This document shows positions 54,054-62,961 of a stretch of 64,000 nucleotides of DNA, in pieces. How positions within the stretch are numbered: position 1 is the stretch's first letter; each line of letters opens with the position of its first letter. Source of the DNA: Pedococcus bigeumensis (GTDB taxonomy: Bacteria > Actinomycetota > Actinomycetes > Actinomycetales > Dermatophilaceae); NCBI RefSeq assembly GCF_006438965.1, contig NZ_RCZM01000003.1, positions 434,001-498,000 of the forward strand, read 5' to 3'. The position numbers and the translations under genes were made by a program. The notes beneath the pieces were generated by a model that saw only the letters and a program-made list of their open reading frames with translations, was not told the origin of the DNA and searched no databases.

Positions 54054-55712
54054 GTGGCCAAGCCGACGATCTTGGCGGTCGACGACGACCCCGTCGTGTC
54101 CCGTGCCATCACGCGTGACCTGCGAGACCGGTTCGGTGCCGACTACCGCGTGGTCGGTGCCACCTCGGGCCCCGGGGCCTTGGAGCTGCTGACCGAGTTC
54201 ACCCTGCGTGGCCGAGCGATCGCCCTGGTGGTGTCGGACCAGCGGATGCCCCGGATGACCGGGATCGAGCTCCTCGAACAGGTCCGGAGCCTCAGCCCGG
54301 ACACCAAGCTGCTGCTGCTGACCGCGTATGCCGACACCGACGTGGCCATCCGTGCCATCAACGACATCGGGCTCGACTACTACATGCTCAAGCCCTGGGA
54401 CCCGCCGCAGGACAAGTTCTTCCCGGTGGTCGAGGACCTGCTCGGCGACTGGCGTGACGCCCACCGCGACGACTCCAGCCAGGTGCGCGTCGTGGGGCAC
54501 CGATGGTCCGACCGCAGCCAGGAGGTCAAGACCTTCCTGGCCCACAACCACGTGCCCTACCTGTGGCTCGACGTCGAGCGGGACGAGGGCGCTCGCGAGC
54601 TGGCGGAGCTCGCCGGGGCGAAGGCATCCGACCTGCCCCTCGTGCTCGTCCCCGACGGTGACCCGTTGCGCAGCCCCACCAACCGGGAAGTCGCCGACGC
54701 GCTGGGGCTGCACACGCTGGCCGACGCGCCGCTCTACGACCTGTGCATCGTCGGCGGTGGCCCGGCGGGACTCGCTGCTGCGGTCTACGCGTCGTCGGAA
54801 GGCCTGCGCACCGTCGTCGTCGAACGTGACGCCCCCGGGGGGCAGGCCGGACAGAGCGCCTCCATCGAGAACTATCTCGGCTTCCCCAAGGGCCTGTCCG
54901 GGGCCGACCTGACCCATCGCGCCGTGGCCCAGGTGGCGAGGTTCGGGGCGGAGATGGTGGTGGCCCGGGAAGCGGTGGGGCTGCGGACCAGGGGACCGGT
55001 GCGGTCGGTCGTCATCGACGGCGCGGACGAGCTCGAGGCGCGGGCCGTCGTCATCGCGACAGGGGTGTCCTACCGCCGCCTCGAGGCGCCCGGCCTGGAG
55101 GAGCTCGGAGCGCGGGGAGTCCACTACGGGGCGTCGGCCAGCGAGGCGGCCCAGTGCGAGGGTGAGGAGGTCTACCTCGTCGGGGCCGCGAACTCCGCCG
55201 GGCAGGCGGCCCTGAACCTCGCTCGCTACGCCAAGCGGGTGGTCATGCTCGTCCGGGGCGCCGGCCTCGAGCTCACGATGTCGCAGTACCTCGTCTCCCG
55301 GATCACTGCCTGCACCAACATCGAGGTCCGGCTGGGCTGCGAGGTCGTCGCAGCGAGCGGCGACGGTCACCTCGAGTCGCTGACGCTGCTCTACCGCGCG
55401 ACCGGCGAGACCGAGGCGGTCGAGACCTCCTGGTTGTTCATCTTCATCGGTGCCATGCCCCGGACCGACTGGCTCGGGGACGACGTGGCACGGGACGACC
55501 ACGGGTTCGTCGTGACCGGGCAGGACCTGATGCAGGGGACCGGCCGGTCGGCCTGGTCGGCGGGTCGGCCGCCGTACGCCCTGGAGACGAGCATTCCTGG
55601 GGTGTTCGCGGCCGGCGACGTCCGGCTCGACTCGATGAAGCGGGTGGCCTCCGCCGTGGGTGAGGGCGGGATGGCGGTCTACCTCGTGCACCGGTTCCTG
55701 GCGACGACCTGA
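54054..55712 (+). CDS. Response regulator fused to glutaredoxin-like and FAD-dependent reductase domains
   Basis: 552 aa from GTG 54054 with GGAG upstream. Receiver domain (1-125): ILAVDDDPVVSRA, phospho-accepting Asp in LVVSDQRMPRMTG, Thr/Lys in LLTAYAD and YYMLKPWDPP. Residues 140-225 look like a glutaredoxin fold (VVGHRWSDRSQEVKTFLAHNHV) without CxxC. From 230, a thioredoxin-reductase-like flavoprotein: CIVGGGPAGLAAAVYASSEG (FAD), GAANSAGQAALNLA (NADPH) and VFAAGDVRLDSMKRVASAVGEG. The redox-active CxxC is replaced (GASASEAAQC). Overlaps the kinase gene (TGATG). A redox-coupled response regulator; output unknown. Confidence 0.93.
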   Translation: MAKPTILAVDDDPVVSRAITRDLRDRFGADYRVVGATSGPGALELLTEFTLRGRAIALVVSDQRMPRMTGIELLEQVRSLSPDTKLLLLTAYADTDVAIRAINDIGLDYYMLKPWDPPQDKFFPVVEDLLGDWRDAHRDDSSQVRVVGHRWSDRSQEVKTFLAHNHVPYLWLDVERDEGARELAELAGAKASDLPLVLVPDGDPLRSPTNREVADALGLHTLADAPLYDLCIVGGGPAGLAAAVYASSEGLRTVVVERDAPGGQAGQSASIENYLGFPKGLSGADLTHRAVAQVARFGAEMVVAREAVGLRTRGPVRSVVIDGADELEARAVVIATGVSYRRLEAPGLEELGARGVHYGASASEAAQCEGEEVYLVGAANSAGQAALNLARYAKRVVMLVRGAGLELTMSQYLVSRITACTNIEVRLGCEVVAASGDGHLESLTLLYRATGETEAVETSWLFIFIGAMPRTDWLGDDVARDDHGFVVTGQDLMQGTGRSAWSAGRPPYALETSIPGVFAAGDVRLDSMKRVASAVGEGGMAVYLVHRFLATT

Positions 55713-57157
55713 TGGGCGCCGAGCAGGGGACGAGTGCTGAGCCGGGGAAGGGCGCCGAGTCGGGGAAGGGCGCCGCAGTCCTGAGGGGGCTGGCGCTGTT
55801 CGACGGTCTGAGCAACGACCAGCTCGACCGGCTCTGGTCGGCGGGTTCGGAGTGGCCCTTCGAGAGCGGCGACGTGCCGTTCAGCGAAGGGAAACCGGCC
55901 GACTTCTGGTGGGTCCTGCTCGACGGCTCGCTCAGCCTCGTGCGCCGGGTCGGCCACCAGGAGACCGAGCTCGGCGTGATGAGCAACCCGGGCCAGTGGG
56001 CCGGCGGCTTCCAGGCCTGGGACGCGCACGGTGTCTACATGGCGACGGCGCGGGGTGTGGCCCCGGGGCGACTCCTTCGCGTTCCCGCGGAGGCGCTCGG
56101 AGAGGTCGCTCGCGAGTGGTTCCCCTTCGGCGTCCATCTCATCGCGGGACTGGTCAACACGGTGCGCAGCATCGAGGCCAAGGCCCGACAGCGTGAGTCG
56201 CTGGTCGCCCTGGGCACCCTCGCCGCCGGGCTGGCGCACGAGATCAACAACCCGGCGTCGGCGGCCACGCGCGCCGTCGACGCGCTGGACCACGCCACGG
56301 AGGCGCTGCTCAGCTCGCTGCGACGGCTGGGCGAGAGCTCGATGACGGCGGAGCAGTTCGTCGCCCTCGACACGCTGCGCCGCGGCATCGCCACGGGTGG
56401 GGAGGAGCTCGACGCGCTCGGCATCGCCGATCGCGAGGAGGAGCTCTCCGAGTGGCTGGTCAGTCACGACATCGACCGCGACTGGGTGATCGCCCCGCCC
56501 TTCGCCGCAGCAGGGGCCGGCGTCGAGCTCTTCGGCCGGGCCGCCGCCGAGCTCAAGCCCCGTCAGCTCGAGGCCGGTCTGGAGTGGGTGGGCAGCTCGC
56601 TGACCGTGGTGAGCCTGTTGGGCGAGATCCGGGAGGCCACCCACCGCGTCTCCGAGCTGGTCGCCGCCGTCCGCTCCTACTCCCAGCTCGACCGCGCGCT
56701 GGTCCAGCAGACCGACGTCACCGAGGGTCTGGAGAGCACACTGGTGATGCTCGGCCACAAGCTGCGGGGCCGGGTGACGGTCGTCCGCGACTACGCGGAA
56801 GACCTCCCGGTCGTCGAGGCCATTCCCGGTGAGCTCAACCAGGTCTGGACCAACCTCGTCGACAACGCCGTGGACGCGATGGAGGGCTCCGGCACGCTGC
56901 GGATCACCGTTCGAGGTGTCGAGGACGGCGTCGTCGTGGAGATCGCCGACACCGGTCCCGGTGTTGCCGACGACGTGGCTGCCCACGCCTTCGAGCCCTT
57001 CTTCACCACCAAGGACGTCGGCAAGGGCACCGGTCTGGGTCTCGACATCTCCCGACGGATCGTCGTCGAGCGCCACGGAGGCGACATCTCCCTGGAGTCC
57101 CGCGACGATGGGGCCGTCGTCGTCGTCCGGCTCCCGCTGCGTCCGGCCGAGAGCTGA
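55712..57157 (+). CDS. Histidine kinase with N-terminal cyclic-nucleotide-binding-type domain
   Basis: 481 aa, ATG sharing the A of the preceding TGA. Residues 20-140 form a cNMP-binding/CRP-like sensor fold (FDGLSNDQLDRLWSAGSEWPFESGDVPFSEGKPADFWWVLLDGSL). The dimerisation helix carries the H-box LAAGLAHEINNPASAATRAVDAL, and the ATPase domain has NLVDNAVDAMEG (N), IADTGPGVADDVAAHAFEPFFTTK (G1/F) and GTGLGLDISRRIV (G2). No membrane helix, so a soluble kinase. The cognate regulator is almost certainly the upstream fusion. Ends before the GDT1 gene with 19 bp between. Confidence 0.93.
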   Translation: MGAEQGTSAEPGKGAESGKGAAVLRGLALFDGLSNDQLDRLWSAGSEWPFESGDVPFSEGKPADFWWVLLDGSLSLVRRVGHQETELGVMSNPGQWAGGFQAWDAHGVYMATARGVAPGRLLRVPAEALGEVAREWFPFGVHLIAGLVNTVRSIEAKARQRESLVALGTLAAGLAHEINNPASAATRAVDALDHATEALLSSLRRLGESSMTAEQFVALDTLRRGIATGGEELDALGIADREEELSEWLVSHDIDRDWVIAPPFAAAGAGVELFGRAAAELKPRQLEAGLEWVGSSLTVVSLLGEIREATHRVSELVAAVRSYSQLDRALVQQTDVTEGLESTLVMLGHKLRGRVTVVRDYAEDLPVVEAIPGELNQVWTNLVDNAVDAMEGSGTLRITVRGVEDGVVVEIADTGPGVADDVAAHAFEPFFTTKDVGKGTGLGLDISRRIVVERHGGDISLESRDDGAVVVVRLPLRPAES

Positions 57158-57176
57158 CTGGCAGACCTTACTGGCG

Positions 57177-57797
57177 TCAGATCGAGATGACCTCGAAGAT
57201 CTGCAGCACGGTCAGGGCGGCCAGGAGCAGGCAGACGCCACCGCCGACCCGGCGGATCGTGGCCAGCTTCACCCGCGCCAGCAGCGCGCGACCGATCACG
57301 GCGCCGAGGGCCGACACGGTGGCGAGCGCGAGGAAGGCACCGAGGAAGACCGACACCGGCTCCTTGAACTGGAGCACCATGGAGGCGGTCAGCAGCTGCG
57401 AGAGGTCGCCCCACTCGGCGAGGAAGAGCACCCCGAAGGACACCCCGACGGCCTTGAGGCCCACCGCGGTCGCGGCTCCCTTGTGGGCGAACTCCTCCTC
57501 GGTCTCCGCTTCCTCCTCGTCAGCCTTCTTGGCGCCGCGGATGAGGATGATGCCGCCGATGAGGAACATCGCGGCCGCGAAGACCTCGACCGGTCGCTTG
57601 GGCAGCTGGGCCAGCAACCCGCCGACGGTGACGGCGACGGCGGTCTGCACGAGGAAGGCCAGGGACACCCCGATCCACACGTACAGCGGTCGGAACCGGG
57701 TGGCGAGCACGAGGGTCGCGATGAAGGTCTTGTCGGGCAGCTCCACGAGGAAGATCGAGCCGAAGACGATGGCAATGGTGGCGAGGTCGAAATCCAT
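57177..57797 (-). CDS. GDT1/TMEM165 (UPF0016) family cation transporter
   Basis: 206 aa from ATG 57797. Six membrane helices in two repeats, each with the family acidic motif: FLVELPDKTFIATL and LFLAEWGDLSQLLTA. Between them is an acidic, Glu-rich cytoplasmic loop (ADEEEAETEEEF). The family moves Mn2+ or Ca2+. No Mn-riboswitch-like structure is visible in the 41 bp to the divergent gene. Confidence 0.93.
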   Translation of the reverse strand: MDFDLATIAIVFGSIFLVELPDKTFIATLVLATRFRPLYVWIGVSLAFLVQTAVAVTVGGLLAQLPKRPVEVFAAAMFLIGGIILIRGAKKADEEEAETEEEFAHKGAATAVGLKAVGVSFGVLFLAEWGDLSQLLTASMVLQFKEPVSVFLGAFLALATVSALGAVIGRALLARVKLATIRRVGGGVCLLLAALTVLQIFEVISI

Positions 57798-57826
57798 ATC
57801 GCGTCGACTGTATCCGCGACGCCCAA

Positions 57827-57832
57827 TACGCT
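57827..57832 (+). promoter_or_regulatory. Leaderless -10 box (TACGCT)
   Basis: TACGCT, 6 nt, then GTG 57839. Confidence 0.58.
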
Positions 57833-57838
57833 GACGGG

Positions 57839-58255
57839 GTGTCCGACCCCCAGACCCTCGCCACGGCCGCCCTGGTGGCTGCCGTCCTCGCGCTGGTCGT
57901 GGCGGTCGTCGCCGTGGTCCGCCTCGGGCGGGTCCGCACACAGCTGCACGTGATCGAGAGCCAGCGCCCGGTGGGCAGCGGCGACCTCGCGGCCCTGCGG
58001 GCCGACATCGCCCAGGCGCTGCGGCACGTCGCGGTCGTCCGCTACGACGCCTTCGGCGACATGGGGGGCCGCCTGTCGTTCAGTGCCGCCGTCATCGACG
58101 ACCAGGGCGACGGGCTGGTGTTCTCCTCGATCCACGCCCGTGGCGAGTCGCGCACCTATGCCAAGGGCATCGTCGGCGGCGGCTCCGACGCGACCCTGAC
58201 GCCCGAGGAGCAGCAGGCCCTCGCTGCCGCCCGCACCGGATCCCAAGGAGCCTGA
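57839..58255 (+). CDS. DUF4446 family protein
   Basis: 138 aa from GTG 57839. An N-terminal membrane helix (AALVAAVLALVVAVVAVVRL), a coiled-coil linker and a C-terminal beta domain with VAVVRYDAFGDMGGRLSFSAAVIDDQGDGLVFSSIHARGESRTYAKGI, the DUF4446 signature. In many actinobacteria it sits next to pheA, as here (6 bp apart), but its function is unknown. Confidence 0.9.
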   Translation: MSDPQTLATAALVAAVLALVVAVVAVVRLGRVRTQLHVIESQRPVGSGDLAALRADIAQALRHVAVVRYDAFGDMGGRLSFSAAVIDDQGDGLVFSSIHARGESRTYAKGIVGGGSDATLTPEEQQALAAARTGSQGA

Positions 58256-58260
58256 CCTCC

Positions 58261-59202
58261 GTGACCACAGCAGTGACCAGACACGGCTACTTCGGCCCCG
58301 CGGGCACCTTCACCCAGATGGCGCTGCACGCGTGGGGACCGGCGGCCGGCCAGGAACACGTCGCCCTCCCCTCCGTCGAGGCCGCCCTCAACGCCCTGCG
58401 TGCGGGCGACATCGACGCCGCCATGGTGCCGATCGAGAACTCCGTCGAGGGCGGGGTGAGCGCCACCCTCGACGCCCTCGCCAGCGGTGACCCGCTGGTG
58501 GTCGTGGGAGAGGTCCTCGTCCCCATCACCTTCGTGCTGGCTGCACCCGGCGGTATGCCGCTCGGCCAGGTCCGCGCCGTCGGCACCCACAGCCATGCCT
58601 GGGCCCAGGTCCGCGGCTGGATGGGTGCCAACCTCCCTGAGGCGGCGTACATCCCGACGTTGTCGACGGCCGCCGCAGCGGCCGGCCTCGCCGGCGGTGA
58701 CGGGGAGCGCGCGGCATACCAGGCGGCGGTGTGTGCACCGATTGCCGCGCTCAACCACGGCCTCGAGGTGCTGGCCGAGGACATCGGTGACAACTCCGCC
58801 GCGGTGACCCGGTTCGTGTCGGTCGCGCGCCCGGGCACGCTGCCCGAGCGCACCGGCGCTGACAAGACGACGCTGGTGCTGTTCCAGCGCGACGACCACG
58901 CCGGTGGGCTGCTCGAGCTGCTGGAGCAGTTCGCGGTGCGCGGCATCAACATGTCGCGGCTCGAGTCACGCCCGACGAAGTCGTCGATGGGCGACTACTG
59001 CTTCTCCATCGACATCGAGGGACACGTCCTCGACGAGCGGGTCGGCGAGGCGCTGCTCGGGCTCAAGCGGGTCTGCGCGGAGGTGCGGTTCCTCGGCAGC
59101 TACCCGGCCGCGCACGGGACGGCGGTGCGGGTCACGCCGCACACCAGCGACCAGGCGTTCGGCGATGCCCGCGCCTGGCTGCACTCCCTCCGCGGCACCT
59201 GA
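58261..59202 (+). CDS. pheA: Prephenate dehydratase
   Basis: 313 aa from GTG 58261. Catalyses decarboxylation and dehydration of prephenate to phenylpyruvate in phenylalanine synthesis. Type-II periplasmic-binding-like catalytic domain (GYFGPAGTFTQMAL, VPIENSVEGGVSATLDAL, catalytic Thr in SAAVTRFVSVAR) and a C-terminal ACT domain (DHAGGLLELLEQFAVRGINMSRLESRPT) for feedback control by Phe. Stand-alone enzyme without chorismate mutase. Confidence 0.97.
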   Translation: MTTAVTRHGYFGPAGTFTQMALHAWGPAAGQEHVALPSVEAALNALRAGDIDAAMVPIENSVEGGVSATLDALASGDPLVVVGEVLVPITFVLAAPGGMPLGQVRAVGTHSHAWAQVRGWMGANLPEAAYIPTLSTAAAAAGLAGGDGERAAYQAAVCAPIAALNHGLEVLAEDIGDNSAAVTRFVSVARPGTLPERTGADKTTLVLFQRDDHAGGLLELLEQFAVRGINMSRLESRPTKSSMGDYCFSIDIEGHVLDERVGEALLGLKRVCAEVRFLGSYPAAHGTAVRVTPHTSDQAFGDARAWLHSLRGT

Positions 59203-59227
59203 CCTCCGGCTCCGCTCTGTCCCGGCC

Positions 59228-59277
59228 CGTGTTGGAAGGGAAACTTCCGGATATCCGGAAGTTTCCCTTCCAACACG
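59228..59277. terminator. 50-bp perfect palindrome between pheA and zwf
   Basis: Arms 59228-59252 and 59253-59277 are exact reverse complements with no spacer. It lies between the convergent pheA and zwf genes and almost certainly terminates both. AT content is higher in the interior than in its surroundings. Confidence 0.85.
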
Positions 59278-59281
59278 TGGG

Positions 59282-60787
59282 CTACTTTTTCTCGCGCCAG
59301 ACGCGTTCGAAGGGCAGCCGCCAGGCGTGCGGGGCGATGAGCTGGTGGATCGCGTTCGGGCCCCAGCTGCCGACCGGGTAGGGCTTGGCCTCGGGCGGCT
59401 CCTCGAGCAGCGCCTGCGACCGCTCCCACAGCGACTCGATGCCCTCCGCTGTCGTGAACAGCGTGTGGTCGCCACGCATCGCGTCGAGGATGAGCCGCTC
59501 GTAGGCCTCGAGGACGTCACCGGCGCGTTCGGTCTCACGCGTCGAGAACTGCATCGACAGCTTCTCCAGCCGCATGCCCGGCCCGGGCCGCTTGCCGTAG
59601 AACGACAGCGACACCTTTGACTCGTCAGCGAGGTCGAAGGTGAGGTGGTCCGGCCCGGCCGACCCCACGCCCGAGTTGGCCGGGAACATCGACCGCGGGG
59701 CCTCCTTGAAGGCGATCGAGATGATGCGGGCGCCCTCGGCCAGCTTCTTGCCAGTGCGCAGGTAGAACGGCACGCCGGCCCAGCGCCAGTTGTCCAGGCC
59801 GACCTTGAGCGCGATGAACGTCTCGGTGTCGGAGTCCGGCGCCACGCCATCCAGTCCGGTGTAGCCCGCGAACTGGCCGCGCACCACGTCGGAGGGGTCG
59901 ATCGGCAGCAGCGACCGGAAGACCTTGTTCTTCTCCTCGGAGATGGCCCGTGGCTCCAGGGCGGTCGGTGGCTCCATCGCGACGAAGGCGAGCACCTGGA
60001 ACAGGTGGGTGACGACCATGTCCTTGTAGGCGCCGGTCGACTCGTAGAAGTTGGCCCGCTGGTCCAGACCGAGCGTCTCGGGGATGTCGATCTGGATGTG
60101 GTCGATGAAGTTGCGGTTCCAGATCGGCTCGAACAGCCCGTTGGCGAACCGGAAGGCCAGGATGTTCTGGGCCGCCTCCTTGCCGAGGAAGTGGTCGATC
60201 CGGAAGATCTGGCTCTCGTCGAACGTCTCGTGGACGGTGTTGTTGAGCGCGATTGCACTCGCGAGGTCGGTGCCGAACGGCTTCTCCATCACCACCCTCG
60301 ACCTGGCCACGAGGTCGGCGTCGCGCAGCATCTTGATCACCGCGACGGCGGCCTTGGGCGGCACGGAGAGGTAGTGCAGCCGCAGGGCGTCGGGCCCGAG
60401 GGACTCCTCGGCGTTCTTGACCGCCGCGGCCAGGGGCTCCGGGCCGGCGGACTGCGGGACGTAGACGAGGTTGTCGTCGAACTTGTCCCACTGCTCCGCC
60501 GTCAGGGTGTGCGACCCGAACTCCTCGCACGCCTTGCGCGCGAACTCGCGGTACTCGGCGTCGGTCATCTCCTCCAGCGAGGTGCCGACGACCCGGATGG
60601 CGGGCGCCAGCTCCGATGCCGCGAGGTGCGCGAGACCGGGCAGCAGCTTGCGGCGGGCGAGGTCGCCGGTGGCGCCGAACAGCACGATGACGTGCGGATC
60701 TGCCTTCTCCAGCGCGGTGCGTGAGCTGCGTGCGTCAGCGGCTGGGTACGAGATCGTCTGGGCGCTGGGCGCGGTCTGTTCGGACAC
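59282..60787 (-). CDS. zwf: Glucose-6-phosphate 1-dehydrogenase
   Basis: 501 aa from GTG 60787; AAGTAT 7 nt upstream fits a leaderless start. Oxidises glucose-6-phosphate to 6-phosphogluconolactone with NADP+, feeding the pentose phosphate pathway. Cofactor motif VIVLFGATGDLARRKLLPGL, active-site RIDHFLGKE (His and Lys) and MEKPFGTDL are present. Upstream of it, divergent, is efeU; the iron box lies 66 bp before the zwf start. No opcA, tal or tkt neighbours in the window. Confidence 0.97.
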   Translation of the reverse strand: MSEQTAPSAQTISYPAADARSSRTALEKADPHVIVLFGATGDLARRKLLPGLAHLAASELAPAIRVVGTSLEEMTDAEYREFARKACEEFGSHTLTAEQWDKFDDNLVYVPQSAGPEPLAAAVKNAEESLGPDALRLHYLSVPPKAAVAVIKMLRDADLVARSRVVMEKPFGTDLASAIALNNTVHETFDESQIFRIDHFLGKEAAQNILAFRFANGLFEPIWNRNFIDHIQIDIPETLGLDQRANFYESTGAYKDMVVTHLFQVLAFVAMEPPTALEPRAISEEKNKVFRSLLPIDPSDVVRGQFAGYTGLDGVAPDSDTETFIALKVGLDNWRWAGVPFYLRTGKKLAEGARIISIAFKEAPRSMFPANSGVGSAGPDHLTFDLADESKVSLSFYGKRPGPGMRLEKLSMQFSTRETERAGDVLEAYERLILDAMRGDHTLFTTAEGIESLWERSQALLEEPPEAKPYPVGSWGPNAIHQLIAPHAWRLPFERVWREKK

Positions 60788-60852
60788 CTTGCCGATACTT
60801 CCACCGCGGGCGTGGCCGCGCACCCGGTTGTCCAGCGATTTGACGCAGGGGG

Positions 60853-60871
60853 TTAGGTGAGGCTTACCTTG
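60853..60871 (+). promoter_or_regulatory. IdeR/DtxR-type iron box before efeUOB
   Basis: TTAGGTGAGGCTTACCTTG matches the iron-box consensus TTAGGTTAGGCTAACCTAA at 15 of 19 positions. It lies 43 bp before the efeU start, over the likely promoter. Predicted effect: repression of efeUOB when Fe2+ is plentiful. Confidence 0.8.
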
Positions 60872-60913
60872 GTCCCAATAACGCACCGTCGGTATGCCGG
60901 AAATCAGGTCATC

Positions 60914-61798
60914 GTGCTCGTCAGCAATGCGCTCATCGGACTCCGTGAAGGGCTGGAGGCGGCCCTCGTCGTCGTCATCCTCGTCGCCTTCCTCGTCAAG
61001 ACCGACCGCCGCTGGGCGCTCAGGGACGTCTGGACCGGCGTCGCGCTGGCGGTCCTCGTCTCCGTGGGCCTCGGCGCGCTGCTCACCTTCGGCACCCGCC
61101 AGCTGTCCTTCGAGACCCAGGAGCTGATCGGCGGGAGCGCCTCGATCCTCGCGGTCGGGTTCGTCACGGCCATGGTGTTCTGGATGCGGACCGCCGCCCG
61201 CACCATCTCGGGCGAGCTCAAGGGCAAGCTCGACCAGGCCCTGTCGGTCGGCGGGTGGGCGGTGGCCCTGGTCGGCTTCCTCGGGGTTGGCCGTGAAGGC
61301 CTCGAGACGGCGCTGTTCTTCTACGCCAGCGTGCAGACCGCCGGTACCGGTACCGCGCAGCCCCTGGTCGGCTTCCTGCTGGGCATCGCCGTGGCGATCG
61401 TCCTGGGGGTGCTGATCTACCGAGGCGCGGTGCGGATCAACCTCTGGGAGTTCTTCCGCTACACCGGGATCGCGCTCATCGTGGTCGCCGCCGGGATCCT
61501 GTCCTACGGCATCCACGACCTCCAGGAAGCCGCCTTCCTGCCGGGTCTGAACTCCCTCGCCTTCGACGTGAGCAACACCATCGCACCGGACTCCTGGTAC
61601 GGCACCTTGCTCAAGGGCACGGTCAACTTCACCCCCAACACGACCTGGCTCCAGGCGATCGCCTGGAGCCTCTACCTCGTCGTGGTGATGACCTTCTTCG
61701 TACGGCCGGCGCGGACCGCACCCGCCCCCGCCAGCAACACCCCGGTCAGCAACACCCCGGCCGGCAACACCGCCGCACCTGTCGGCACCCCCCACTAG
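60914..61798 (+). CDS. efeU: Ferrous/ferric iron permease EfeU (FTR1 family)
   Basis: 294 aa from GTG 60914. Seven membrane helices, with REGLE motifs at residues 11-15 and 127-131 that line the iron path. Works with EfeO and EfeB: the lipoprotein and peroxidase deliver iron that EfeU carries across the membrane. The C-terminal tail is a Pro/Asn/Ala-rich tract with a short SNTPV-type repeat. First gene of efeUOB, behind the IdeR-type box. Confidence 0.95.
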   Translation: MLVSNALIGLREGLEAALVVVILVAFLVKTDRRWALRDVWTGVALAVLVSVGLGALLTFGTRQLSFETQELIGGSASILAVGFVTAMVFWMRTAARTISGELKGKLDQALSVGGWAVALVGFLGVGREGLETALFFYASVQTAGTGTAQPLVGFLLGIAVAIVLGVLIYRGAVRINLWEFFRYTGIALIVVAAGILSYGIHDLQEAAFLPGLNSLAFDVSNTIAPDSWYGTLLKGTVNFTPNTTWLQAIAWSLYLVVVMTFFVRPARTAPAPASNTPVSNTPAGNTAAPVGTPH

Positions 61799-61830
61799 CC
61801 GTCCCGACGGCCCATCCACCAAGGAGCACC

Positions 61831-62961
61831 ATGCGCATCGCCCCCGTCCCCGCCAGCCTCGGGGTAGCCATCCTCCTGGCGACCGCAGCCTGTGGCAGCT
61901 CCGACGAGACCACTGCCGCCAGTGGCAAGGGCCCGATCACGGTCGAGGCCACGGACACCTCCTGCACGGTCGACCGCAGCGAGGCAACCGCCGGGACCAT
62001 CGAGTTCACGGTGAGGAACACCGGCTCCAAGGTCAACGAGTTCTATGTCTACGGCGAAGGCGACCAGATCATCGGCGAGGTCGAGAACATCACGCCCGGG
62101 CTGACCCGCAGCTTCCACGTCGAGGTCGCCAGCCCCGGCACCTACCAGATGGCGTGCAAGCCGGGCATGAAGGGCAAGGGGATCCGCGCCGACTTCACGG
62201 TCACCGGCGCGACGACCAGCCAGGCCCCTGACGCCGCGATGGCCGCGGCCGTGACGAGCTACCAGGCCTTCGTGTCGGCGCAGTCCGACGAGCTGCTCAC
62301 CCGCACCACCGAGTTCGTGGCCCTCGTCAAGGCGGGCAAGGTCAAGGAGGCCAAGGCGGCCTTCCCCGTCGCCCGCGGCCCCTGGGAGCGGATCGAGCCG
62401 GTCGCGGAGTCGTTCGGCGACCTCGACCCGATGATCGACGGGCGTGAGGACGTGGTCGAGGAGGGGATGGAGTTCACCGGCTTCCACCGCCTCGAGAAGG
62501 ATCTCTGGGACACCGGCCTGCAGTCCGACTCCGGCGCCATCGCGGACAAGCTGCTCGTGGACGTCAAGGAGATCGTGGTCCAGGGCCAGGCCGTCCAGCT
62601 CAACCCCCTGCAGCTCGCCAACGGCGCCAAGGGCCTGCTCGACGAGGTCGCGGTCGGCAAGATCACCGGCGAGGAGGACCGCTACAGCCACACCGACCTC
62701 TACGACTTCGACGAGAACGTCAAGGGCTCCAAGGCGGCCATCGACGCCCTCCGCCCGGTGCTCAAGGCCCGCGACGGCGCCCTGCTCACCAACATCGACG
62801 CCAGGTTCCAGACCCTCGACACCGAGCTGGACAAGTACCGCACCGACACCGGCTTCAAGCTCTACACCGAGCTGACCAAGGACCAGGTCAAGGCGCTGTC
62901 GGTCGCGGTCGACGCGGTCAGCGAGGACATCTCCAAGGTCGCCGGAGTGGTCGCCCAGTGA
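61831..62961 (+). CDS. efeO: Iron-binding lipoprotein EfeO
   Basis: 376 aa with AAGGAG before the ATG. Lipobox LATAAC (Cys at about 21). An N-terminal cupredoxin domain (about 40-125, VEATDTSCTVDRSEATAGTIEF, TYQMACKPGMKGKG) and a C-terminal M75 imelysin-like domain (about 140-370) with the metal motif GFHRLEKDLW. The stop overlaps the efeB start (GTGA). Confidence 0.95.
   Translation: MRIAPVPASLGVAILLATAACGSSDETTAASGKGPITVEATDTSCTVDRSEATAGTIEFTVRNTGSKVNEFYVYGEGDQIIGEVENITPGLTRSFHVEVASPGTYQMACKPGMKGKGIRADFTVTGATTSQAPDAAMAAAVTSYQAFVSAQSDELLTRTTEFVALVKAGKVKEAKAAFPVARGPWERIEPVAESFGDLDPMIDGREDVVEEGMEFTGFHRLEKDLWDTGLQSDSGAIADKLLVDVKEIVVQGQAVQLNPLQLANGAKGLLDEVAVGKITGEEDRYSHTDLYDFDENVKGSKAAIDALRPVLKARDGALLTNIDARFQTLDTELDKYRTDTGFKLYTELTKDQVKALSVAVDAVSEDISKVAGVVAQ

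Noticed and set aside
57798-57838. A manganese riboswitch upstream of the GDT1-type transporter
   Set aside because: Only 41 bp separate the two divergent starts, too short for the known motif.
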